Positions 1 to 5,511 of a stretch of 5,544 nucleotides of DNA are shown one piece after another (the stretch's first letter is position 1; each line of letters starts with the position of its first letter). The position numbers and the translations under genes are program-made. Where the stretch lies: assembly GCA_013812995.1 (NCBI GenBank), contig JACCSL010000456.1, positions 1 through 5,544 of the forward strand, read 5' to 3'. The notes beneath the pieces are model-generated. The model had not been told where the DNA came from, did no database searches, and saw nothing but the letters and a program-made list of their open reading frames with translations. The stretch comes from Ardenticatenales bacterium (GTDB taxonomy: Bacteria > Chloroflexota > Anaerolineae > Ardenticatenales > Ardenticatenaceae).

Positions 1-86
1 CCGTATACCTGTTTAATGATGGACGATAGGGCCTGGGGCTGGGGAAAGGCACCCCAGGGTATCGTGACCTGGATAACGTAGCCCTC

Positions 87-92
87 AAGAGG
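87..92 (+). promoter_or_regulatory. Possible ribosome binding site inside the IS end
   Basis: AAGAGG lies 7 bases before the ATG at 100, a normal Shine-Dalgarno distance. It sits within the IS-derived sequence and not in native upstream sequence of the large gene. If it is used, the IS end has supplied a new translation start to the truncated gene. It could equally be a chance match. Confidence 0.3.
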
Positions 93-99
93 CTTAGGC

Positions 100-3000
100 A
101 TGGTCAACGTCGGGGCTTGCCGGAGCAAGCCCCCGGCTTCTAGCCGGGGGTCGTTGACACCGAATGCGGGGCACACGCACGCGGACGTGCGCTTTACGAC
201 GGACGCCCTGGGGGGCACGATCTTCTTTGCCGGGCGCGAGGTGGTGCTGTCGCTGCCCGTGCGTCCGGGCCAACCCTCGGGTAGTGCGGCTCTGGTCGAG
301 CATCCCCAACCGCCCGCGCGCCATGTGGTGCGCCAGCGCTTCGAGGGCACGCACCAACCGACGATCCAGGGCACGGATGAGCTGCCAGGGCGCGCCCACG
401 TTCTACAGGGCGCAGACTCGGCAAGCTGGCAGCGCAACCTGCCCACCTATGGCACACTGCGCTACCCGGACCTCTATCCGGGCATCGAGCTGCGCTACAG
501 TGGGAGCGACGGGGCGCTCAAGAGCACCTACACCATCGCCCCCGGTGCCGACCCGACCCAGATTCGCTGGCGCTACGCGGGAGCCGCGCGCCCTGAGATC
601 GACCCGGCCACGGGCGCACTGCGCGTGGCGTTACGCGCGGGCGGCGAGACGCTCATGGAGTCGGCCCCCATCGCCTGGCAGGCGATCGGCGGGGTGCGCG
701 TGCCGGTCACGGTCGCCTACCGTGTGGAGGCGAATGGACGCGTGGGCTTTACGCTCGGCGCGTATGACCCCGCCTACGCACTCGTGATCGACCCGGTACT
801 CTCGTATAGCACCTACCTGGGCGGCAGCGCGTACGACCAGACGTTCGTGCTGACGAGCGATGCGGCGGGCAATGTCTATGTGACGGGCATGACGCAGGCC
901 AGCGGGTATCCCACCTCCAGCGGCCCCATCGGCACCACGGGGGGCTATGATGTGCTGGTCACGAAGTTCGACCCAGACGGGGAGATCCTCTACAGCACCT
1001 ACCTCGGGGGCAGTGGGGACGATGCCGGGCGCGGCCTGGCGGTGGATAGCACGGGGCAGGTCGTGATTGTGGGCAATACCACCTCCAACAACTTCCCGAC
1101 GCTGGGTGGCTATAGCTCGACCTATGCGGGCGGGACCTGCGCCGATGCGAAGGGCTGCAACGATGCCTTTGTGGTGCAGCTCTCCGCCGATGGCACGACC
1201 CTGCTCTACGGGAGCTACCTGGGCGGGGCGACGGGCGATGACATCGCGGTGGCGGCGGGGGTAGACATCACTGGCACCATCTACCTGGCTGGCTACACCT
1301 ATGGCGGACTGCCGACGGTCGCGGGCAGCTATGATACCAGTCACAATGGCACGAACACCCTGGATGGTTTTGTCGCCAAGGTGAACCCGGTGCTCACCGG
1401 CACCGCCTCGCTCGTGTGGAGCAGCTATCTGGGCGGCTCGGGGCAGGACGTGATTCGCACGCTGGCCGTGGATGAGGCGACGCGCGTCTATGTGGCGGGC
1501 GACTCCACCTCGGGGCTGGCCGTGGGCTCGGGCGGCTTTCCCCGCACGGGGAATCCGCTGCAAAGTGGCACCTACGGGGGCAACCGCGATGCGTTCCTGG
1601 CGCATTTCTCGGCCAATGGGCAGAGCCTGCTCTACTCTAGCTTCCTGGGCGGGAGTGCCAGTGACTCGATCTGGTCGATGACCTATCCCACCACCGACAC
1701 CCTCTACCTGACGGGCCTCACCCTATCGACGAATTTCCCGACCACGACCCTGGCCTATCAGGGCAGCCTGGGCGGCGGGCAGGATGGCTTCGTAGCACGC
1801 TGGCAGCGCACCACCCCCAGTGCCCTCGGCTACAGCAGCTACCTCGGTGGGGCCGCGCTCGACGAGGGGCGCGACATTGCCGTGGCCGCCGATGGGCGGA
1901 TCTACCTGACGGGGCGCACCAGCTCCGATAACTTCCCGGTGCTGAACGCGGTGCAGAGCACGCGCGGTGGGGACGAGGACCTGTTCATTACCAGCCTGAA
2001 CGCCGCCGGCAGCGCGCTGGTTTACAGTAGCTACCTGGGCGGGACGCTGGGCGAGCGCGGCTATGGCATCACCCTGACCCCCAACGGCCATGCCTACGTG
2101 ACGGGCGTGACCTACTCCTCCAACTTCCCGGTCACCTCGGATGCCCACGATCTGACCTTCGGCGGGCCTGGCAAGAGCGATGCCTTCCTGGCCCGCTTCA
2201 CCGAGCCCATCACGCTGACTGGCTTTACGCTGCACCAGGCCAGTCCCACGACCATTATCGGGCAAACCACGATGCTCAGCGCCACCGTGAGCGCGGGCAA
2301 CCTGGTGAGCTACACCTGGAACCTGGGCGATGGCACCGTGAAAACGGGCGCAGCCGTGACTCACACCTACGCCCAGGTCGGCACCTACAGCGTGCTGGTC
2401 ACCGCTACCAACCCGCTGACTACTCTCACCGACACGCTCTGGGTGGAGATTCTACCGCCCTACACCACCCTGGAGCGCGTCCTCACCTATGAGTACGACG
2501 ATCTCTACCGCCTGACAGGCGCGGATTACTCCACGGGTGAGAGCTTCGCCTACCAGTACGACGCGGTGGGCAACCGCACCGTCATGACCGATGCGGCGGG
2601 CACGCATCTCTACACCTTTGATGCCGCGAGCCGCCTGAGCGTGGCGGATGGCATTACTCACACCTGGGATGCCACTGGCAACCTGCTGGCGGACGGCACG
2701 CGCACCTACAGCTACAACGCCGCCAACCGCCTGACGAGCGTCAATGATGGCACCGCTGCCTCCAGCTACGTCTATGACGGCGCGGGCAACCGCGTCAGTC
2801 AGACCGTGGGGGGCGTGACGACGCACTACGTGCTGGATGTGGCGGGCGCGCTCCCCGAGGTGATTGCCGCGACGGGCAGCAGCACCACGCATTATGTGCA
2901 GATCGGTGGGCAAATATTGGGCCAGATGGACTCTGGTACCTGGGGCTATGTGCTCCCGGACCACCTCGGTTCCGTGCGCCAGCTCGCGGACGGGAGCGGC

Positions 3001-4233
3001 GATGTGATGCTCACGCAGCAGTACGCGCCCTTTGGCGAGACGATGGACGAGGCTGGACCTGCTAGCAGCGTCTTTGGCTTCGCGGGCGAGCAGACGGATG
3101 CGACAGGCTTGCAGTATCTGCGTGCCCGTACCTATGCACCCGAACTGGGCCAGTTTATCCAGGTAGATCCCTTCGCAGGGTGGTCCGAGCAGCCGTATAG
3201 CCTGCATCCCTATCAGTACAGTTCCAACAATCCTGTCAAATACACGGATCCTTCTGGCTTCTGTGCTCAGGTAGGAGATGAAGCCTGTTGGGCGGTCTAT
3301 GAAGAACTGCTCCGACTCCAACCACACCTGGAAACAGCGACAGTTCAATATTATGGAGAATCGGTTCCTCTCTCTAATCTATCAGAGGCTGAACTACGCA
3401 CCCTGCTTGATAAGCTCCAGGACGCGGCAAACTCCGGCGACCAATTTGAGGATTGGCCCATTTGGAAGTGGGTGCTCTACAACGAAGGCAGTTTCTTCGA
3501 TGCGGCGGGCGATCAGTTCCTCTACAACGAACTCGGGTTTTTCCCCATCGTTGAGGAGGCCCTGGAAACCCGACCTTACGAGTACGATGATCCCTACCGA
3601 ATGGCGGGCCGCATTGTTGGAAGCACAGCCAGTCTCTGTCTGAGCGCCGCCGAGTTTGTAGATGGCGGTACCAGATTCATCGCCGGCACGGGTATGTGTG
3701 TGGTTGGTGCCACTACTGGCCCTGGTGAAGTGGTTATCTGCGGAGTAGGACTCGCTCAAATAGTAGTTGGATCAGTTGAGATGGTCCATGCAGCAGGGGT
3801 TGGTGTTGTCAGTGCTGGGCAGTTGGTAGAGCACGGCTCAACCCTTATCAATATGATGAATGCGGACTGGAGTGGGGGAGGCGAAGTAAAACGCGATGTC
3901 GCTATGGGCCTAAACGCCGATCTTACAAGTTTCACAAAACGGGTTAATGCAACCAATTATCTGAACTGGATGGAGGATGGGCTGGTTCCGCCTCTTCGGG
4001 AAGGTAGTACATTCGGGGACCAACTGGATATTGCTCTGAATAATGCAGAAACGATCCACTTCAATCTAAAGGGTCTCGATATCAATTTGGCGTTAGAAAG
4101 AGGAGCCAGCGTAAATGGAGGATGGACGAATAGAGAGTTATACTTGATTCTGCACAATCGCTCCTGGTACGATAAAACCACATTTTATGATGCCACAGGT
4201 GCGATTACATCCCTGAAGTACTTAGGAGATTAG
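100..4233 (+). CDS. DUF7948-SBBP-PKD-RHS polymorphic toxin protein, N-terminus replaced by IS sequence
   Basis: This 1377-residue frame encodes a surface or secreted RHS-type polymorphic toxin scaffold. Residues 20-232 match the DUF7948-type N-terminal domain (PNAGHT near the start, then YPGIELRYSG and PGADPTQIRWRY). Residues 234-702 carry seven SBBP beta-propeller repeats. Residues 703-785 form a PKD domain (WNLGDGT, then HTYAQVGTYSV). Residues 795-1055 are YD repeats and an RHS core with DHLGS (954-958), YAPFGE, PELGQF (1014-1019), NNP and YTDPSG (1048-1053). Residues 1056-1377 are a variable toxin tip. Relatives of this architecture normally begin with a signal peptide. Here residues 1-19 are instead translated from an IS200/IS605-like end, and no signal peptide is visible, so the product is probably not exported. 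The ATG at 100 was chosen because it is the first start and has AAGAGG 7 bases upstream; initiation is uncertain. The RHS core of about 260 residues is much shorter than classical Rhs shells. The domain order is clear, but the function of the tip is unknown. Confidence 0.85.
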   Translation: MVNVGACRSKPPASSRGSLTPNAGHTHADVRFTTDALGGTIFFAGREVVLSLPVRPGQPSGSAALVEHPQPPARHVVRQRFEGTHQPTIQGTDELPGRAHVLQGADSASWQRNLPTYGTLRYPDLYPGIELRYSGSDGALKSTYTIAPGADPTQIRWRYAGAARPEIDPATGALRVALRAGGETLMESAPIAWQAIGGVRVPVTVAYRVEANGRVGFTLGAYDPAYALVIDPVLSYSTYLGGSAYDQTFVLTSDAAGNVYVTGMTQASGYPTSSGPIGTTGGYDVLVTKFDPDGEILYSTYLGGSGDDAGRGLAVDSTGQVVIVGNTTSNNFPTLGGYSSTYAGGTCADAKGCNDAFVVQLSADGTTLLYGSYLGGATGDDIAVAAGVDITGTIYLAGYTYGGLPTVAGSYDTSHNGTNTLDGFVAKVNPVLTGTASLVWSSYLGGSGQDVIRTLAVDEATRVYVAGDSTSGLAVGSGGFPRTGNPLQSGTYGGNRDAFLAHFSANGQSLLYSSFLGGSASDSIWSMTYPTTDTLYLTGLTLSTNFPTTTLAYQGSLGGGQDGFVARWQRTTPSALGYSSYLGGAALDEGRDIAVAADGRIYLTGRTSSDNFPVLNAVQSTRGGDEDLFITSLNAAGSALVYSSYLGGTLGERGYGITLTPNGHAYVTGVTYSSNFPVTSDAHDLTFGGPGKSDAFLARFTEPITLTGFTLHQASPTTIIGQTTMLSATVSAGNLVSYTWNLGDGTVKTGAAVTHTYAQVGTYSVLVTATNPLTTLTDTLWVEILPPYTTLERVLTYEYDDLYRLTGADYSTGESFAYQYDAVGNRTVMTDAAGTHLYTFDAASRLSVADGITHTWDATGNLLADGTRTYSYNAANRLTSVNDGTAASSYVYDGAGNRVSQTVGGVTTHYVLDVAGALPEVIAATGSSTTHYVQIGGQILGQMDSGTWGYVLPDHLGSVRQLADGSGDVMLTQQYAPFGETMDEAGPASSVFGFAGEQTDATGLQYLRARTYAPELGQFIQVDPFAGWSEQPYSLHPYQYSSNNPVKYTDPSGFCAQVGDEACWAVYEELLRLQPHLETATVQYYGESVPLSNLSEAELRTLLDKLQDAANSGDQFEDWPIWKWVLYNEGSFFDAAGDQFLYNELGFFPIVEEALETRPYEYDDPYRMAGRIVGSTASLCLSAAEFVDGGTRFIAGTGMCVVGATTGPGEVVICGVGLAQIVVGSVEMVHAAGVGVVSAGQLVEHGSTLINMMNADWSGGGEVKRDVAMGLNADLTSFTKRVNATNYLNWMEDGLVPPLREGSTFGDQLDIALNNAETIHFNLKGLDINLALERGASVNGGWTNRELYLILHNRSWYDKTTFYDATGAITSLKYLGD
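103..158 (+). ncRNA. Three-way-junction fold at IS end, possible omega-RNA 3' end
   Basis: The outer arms GTCAACG (103-109) and CGTTGAC (152-158) are perfectly complementary and enclose two hairpins. The first pairs GGGGCTTGC (112-120) with GCAAGCCCC (125-133) around a CGGA loop. The second pairs CCCCCGGC (130-137) with GCCGGGGG (143-150) around TTCTA. The two hairpins share the bases 130-133, so they compete and the junction can branch-migrate. In IS200/IS605 elements such imperfect end hairpins are recognised by the TnpA transposase as single-stranded DNA, and the same bases form the end of the TnpB guide RNA. Which role applies here, if either still does, cannot be told from the sequence. 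Confidence 0.5.
799..2205 (+). repeat. Seven SBBP beta-propeller repeats within the large protein
   Basis: Seven copies of a 62-72 residue unit begin at residues 234, 296, 368, 438, 510, 576 and 640. Each opens with a form of LxYSxYLGG and continues to a YVTG-like strand and usually an NFP-like end. The count equals a complete seven-bladed propeller, for which the SBBP repeat family is named. The repeats are visible in the DNA as recurring TACCTGGGCGG-like blocks, but the units have diverged, so recent duplication is not indicated. Such propellers are thought to act in display or adhesion outside the cell; here the role would be as the stalk or scaffold before the RHS core. Confidence 0.85.
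3262..4233 (+). other. Variable C-terminal toxin tip following the RHS DPSG motif
   Basis: This marks the part of the large protein after YTDPSG, residues 1055-1377. Polymorphic RHS proteins carry their toxin here and often release it by self-cleavage near this motif. The tip has three parts. Residues 1055-1167 are mixed and rich in acidic and aromatic residues. Residues 1168-1250 are hydrophobic and rich in glycine and alanine, resembling a pre-toxin or membrane-active linker. Residues 1269-1377 form a compact final domain with TNYLNW, HFNLKGLD (1320-1327), GWTNRELY (1341-1348) and KTTFY (1359-1363). I do not recognise a characterised nuclease, deaminase or ADP-ribosyltransferase motif, so no activity is assigned. 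GC content is clearly below that of the scaffold. An immunity-like gene follows at once, which supports the toxin reading. Confidence 0.65.
4224..4229 (+). promoter_or_regulatory. Ribosome binding site of the immunity gene
   Basis: AGGAGA lies 9 bases before the ATG at 4239 and inside the last codons of the toxin gene. It supports that ATG as the start and suggests the two genes are translated from one transcript. Confidence 0.7.
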
Positions 4234-4238
4234 AAGAC

Positions 4239-4646
4239 ATGAATGTGGACGAGTTATACGAGCAAGCGTTGGCACGAATATCTCAGTTGCCATCATGCTA
4301 TTTTTCCGTTGTTCGCTACTCTATAGGCCATAGACAGCTTGTAATATTAGCTACACCGATAGAAGATGAAGATATGCCTCTAAAGGATCGACGTCGTCTT
4401 TTTATGACATTCACGGGCGTAGAATACATGCAACTTGTTCCTCTGTGGGAAGAATCCATATTCACCCTAGCAACCCCAGATGAACGAGTTGAGTTATTAG
4501 AGGAAGTAGGACTAGAAATAAATAAGTTATCTCGGCCACCTCGTGTTTTCTATATGCATCTCGGTAAGCTAAGGAATGTGATAGCCTGTGCTACCCTCCA
4601 AGTATCTGAGACAGCTCCAGAGATACACAGTTACAACTTTGACTAA
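4239..4646 (+). CDS. Probable immunity protein for the RHS toxin tip
   Basis: This 135-residue ORF starts 5 bases after the toxin stop codon and has a good Shine-Dalgarno (AGGAGA, 9-base spacing). Small size, no signal peptide or membrane segment, a net charge of about -7 (20 Asp/Glu against 13 Lys/Arg), and a position directly behind a polymorphic-toxin tip are the usual marks of a cytoplasmic immunity protein that binds and blocks the toxin. I do not recognise a named immunity family. Visible features are an alternating start (YFSVVRYSIGHRQLVIL) that suggests beta strands, an acidic EDED patch near residues 43-46, and a likely helix around PDERVELLEEVGLEI. GC is about 42% in the stretch sampled (4381-4440), close to the toxin tip and far below the RHS scaffold, so tip and immunity gene probably arrived together. 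The role is inferred from context. Confidence 0.75.
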   Translation: MNVDELYEQALARISQLPSCYFSVVRYSIGHRQLVILATPIEDEDMPLKDRRRLFMTFTGVEYMQLVPLWEESIFTLATPDERVELLEEVGLEINKLSRPPRVFYMHLGKLRNVIACATLQVSETAPEIHSYNFD

Positions 4647-4714
4647 CCCGTAGTGCTGGTGCTGGATGGTTGTTGCTATTCGATGTAACTGTGATTTCTT
4701 AAACCAGCCGCCGA

Positions 4715-4799
4715 GGCTGTGGGTATGTGGGCAACTCGCAGAGTTGTCCAAGCGATGTGGGCAGGCGCAGGCTGTCCACATCGCGGCATATCCACAGCC
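4715..4799 (+). ncRNA. Three-way-junction (cloverleaf-like) structured element
   Basis: The region between the immunity gene and the IS110 fragment contains a nearly fully paired 85-base fold. The outer stem is 4715-4727 with 4787-4799 (13 pairs). Hairpin one is 4728-4737 with 4741-4750 (10 pairs, GCA loop). Hairpin two is 4752-4764 with 4772-4784 (13 pairs, 7-base loop). Only three bases lie unpaired at the junction. The three non-Watson-Crick pairs (4723/4791, 4731/4747, 4761/4775) are all G-U when read on the + strand and would be C-A mismatches on the minus strand, so the fold belongs to + strand RNA or + strand single-stranded DNA. Possible identities are a 3' stabilising structure of the toxin/immunity mRNA, a REP- or MITE-like element, or an IS-end structure. 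There is no T-tract typical of an intrinsic terminator. The structure is certain in sequence; its class is unknown. Confidence 0.6.
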
Positions 4800-4801
4800 C
4801 T

Positions 4802-5110
4802 TTATGGGGAGAGCGGTGGCGCGTTTGCCGTTTTGCGTGAGGGTGGCAACTTGAAGGTTTTGCTCCCCCACGGGATCTGGGTGAGCTCCTCGCCGATCCC
4901 GAGACGATCCAATTGCTGGCGGGTGAACTCCTTGGCGCTCAGGCCATCCGGCAGGTTCGCAACTCCCACCTTGTAGGCGTGCGCGAAGAAGGAACAGACG
5001 ACCTGGCGCGCATTCGAGTGGCGATCTGCGACTCCCTTGGTCAGAATATGCCACACTGCCACCAGCAGCTTGCGCGCAATCGCCACCATCGCCTTTGACC
5101 GTCCCAGGCG
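4802..5110 (-). pseudogene. IS110-family transposase, C-terminal fragment
   Basis: Read on the minus strand, this frame gives RLGRSKAMVAIARKLL near its beginning, then VWHILTKGVADRHS, TRQQLDRLGIGEEL and IPWGSKTFKLPPS before a stop at 4802-4804. This is the pattern of the C-terminal end of IS110/IS116/IS902-type transposases, the RNA-guided recombinases with a RuvC-like and a serine-containing domain. About 100 codons remain of roughly 350-400, and the RuvC-like domain and the catalytic serine region are gone. The frame is interrupted just before RLGRSK: the sequence becomes the 308-bp repeat at about 5111-5112, and a stop in this frame appears at 5120-5122. The fragment cannot be functional. 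The family call is from motif memory. Confidence 0.65.
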
Positions 5111-5111
5111 C

Positions 5112-5166
5112 GAACATGCTCAGAATCCGGTGGGGAATGAGCCAAGGGGCGGGTCGAAAGAGTAAA
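5112..5166 (+). pseudogene. Tail of a leucine-zipper transposase-like ORF, 5' part lost
   Basis: This is a second copy of the last 17 codons and stop codon of the ORF at 5204-5473, reading EHAQNPVGNEPRGGSKE then TAA. It differs from that copy by one base, giving Gly instead of Ala. The coding sequence upstream is replaced by the IS110 fragment. It shows that at least one more repeat unit once stood to the left. Confidence 0.7.
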
Positions 5167-5203
5167 AAAGCCAAAGCCCAGAAAATCAGGTAGACTAGCG
5201 ACT

Positions 5204-5473
5204 ATGGAAGCGTGGCGCGACTTAGAGCTGAGCCAACTGAAACTGGAGCCCAGCGTAACGGCCCTCATCGGGCAGTTGCTGAGGCATATTGAGGTGCTGG
5301 AAGGCGAGATCGTGCTCCTGCGGGCGGAAAACCAAGCACTGCGCGACGAGATCAACCGCCTCAAAGGACAAAAAGGCCGTCCCGAGTTCAAGCCGAACCA
5401 ACCGCCCCGTCCGACGGAGGAACATGCTCAGAATCCGGTGGGGAATGAGCCAAGGGCCGGGTCGAAAGAGTAA
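5204..5473 (+). CDS. IS66-like transposase N-terminal leucine-zipper fragment
   Basis: This 89-residue ORF is dominated by a textbook leucine zipper. Leucines stand at residues 25, 32, 39, 46 and 53. The other core positions are I22, I29, I36, N43 and I50, with a single asparagine as in dimeric GCN4-type coils. After the zipper come GQKGRPEFKPNQPPRPT and a stop at residue 90. The order of zipper, LKGQKGRP and FKPNQPP resembles the N-terminal region of IS66-like transposases, where it serves oligomerisation ahead of the catalytic DDE domain. No catalytic domain follows, because a new repeat unit begins. It is therefore either a decayed fragment or a stand-alone zipper peptide. The ATG at 5204 is supported by the matching start of the next copy at 5512, where the frame is kept despite 5 base changes. 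The ribosome site is weak (CAGG at 5187-5190). Confidence 0.5.
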   Translation: MEAWRDLELSQLKLEPSVTALIGQLLRHIEVLEGEIVLLRAENQALRDEINRLKGQKGRPEFKPNQPPRPTEEHAQNPVGNEPRAGSKE

Positions 5474-5511
5474 AAAAGCCAAAGCCCAGAAAATCAGGTA
5501 GACTAGCGACT

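Larger units (their letters stand above)
1..158 (+). mobile_element. Partial IS200/IS605-like element, right end
   Basis: This stretch has no convincing gene and ends in a structure typical of the right ends of TnpB-encoding IS200/IS605 elements. That structure is a GC-rich hairpin with a CCCCCGGC / GCCGGGGG stem and a TTCTA loop (130-150), followed by TCGTTGAC (151-158). Further upstream are a stem at 32-38 / 52-58 (CCTGGGG / CCCCAGG) and a small hairpin around 80-94. In this family the right end overlaps the 3' scaffold of the omega RNA that guides TnpB. That function is family knowledge and is not shown here. The element's body would lie to the left of the window. The right boundary is set at 158 because from about 159 the sequence reads as the conserved PNAG motif of the large downstream protein. 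The element assignment rests on remembered similarity to such ends and was not checked by a search. Confidence 0.6.

Noticed and set aside
1..81. Open frame at the left edge ending with TAG at 79-81, possibly the end of tnpB
   Set aside because: The 26 codons show no TnpB zinc-finger or RuvC motif, so coding cannot be supported.
631..1605. Long open frame on the minus strand opposite the propeller repeats
   Set aside because: It is a by-product of high GC in the opposite coding strand: Arg/Ala/Gly/His-rich, without recognisable motifs, while the + strand frame has clear SBBP repeats.
2452..3348. Long open frame on the minus strand opposite the RHS core
   Set aside because: The + strand here encodes canonical YD/RHS motifs; the minus frame has low-complexity composition and no domain I recognise.
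4647..4714. Intrinsic terminator directly after the immunity gene
   Set aside because: There is no stem followed by a T-tract in this stretch; only the three-way junction further on could end the transcript, and it also lacks a T-tract.
4788..4796. DnaA-box-like ATATCCACA and inverted relatives nearby, suggesting an origin
   Set aside because: The matches are imperfect, are fully explained by the paired stems of the three-way junction, and come without dnaA, dnaN or an AT-rich stretch.
4705..4801. Guide (bridge/seek) RNA of the adjacent IS110 element
   Set aside because: The three wobble pairs favour the strand opposite to the transposase, whereas known guide RNAs of this family are co-oriented with it; the transposase is also a dead fragment.
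4569..5174. 201-codon minus-strand frame spanning the IS110 fragment and the repeat edge
   Set aside because: It crosses the junction at 5111 and overlaps the IS110-like frame in another phase; the transposase motifs lie in the other frame.
5471..5478. A-rich slip-like run TAAAAAAG at the end of the zipper ORF, possible programmed frameshift into a full transposase
   Set aside because: The basic continuation (RKSKKAKAQKIR) lies in the +1 frame, not -1, and it stops within 12 codons, so no longer product would result in this copy.
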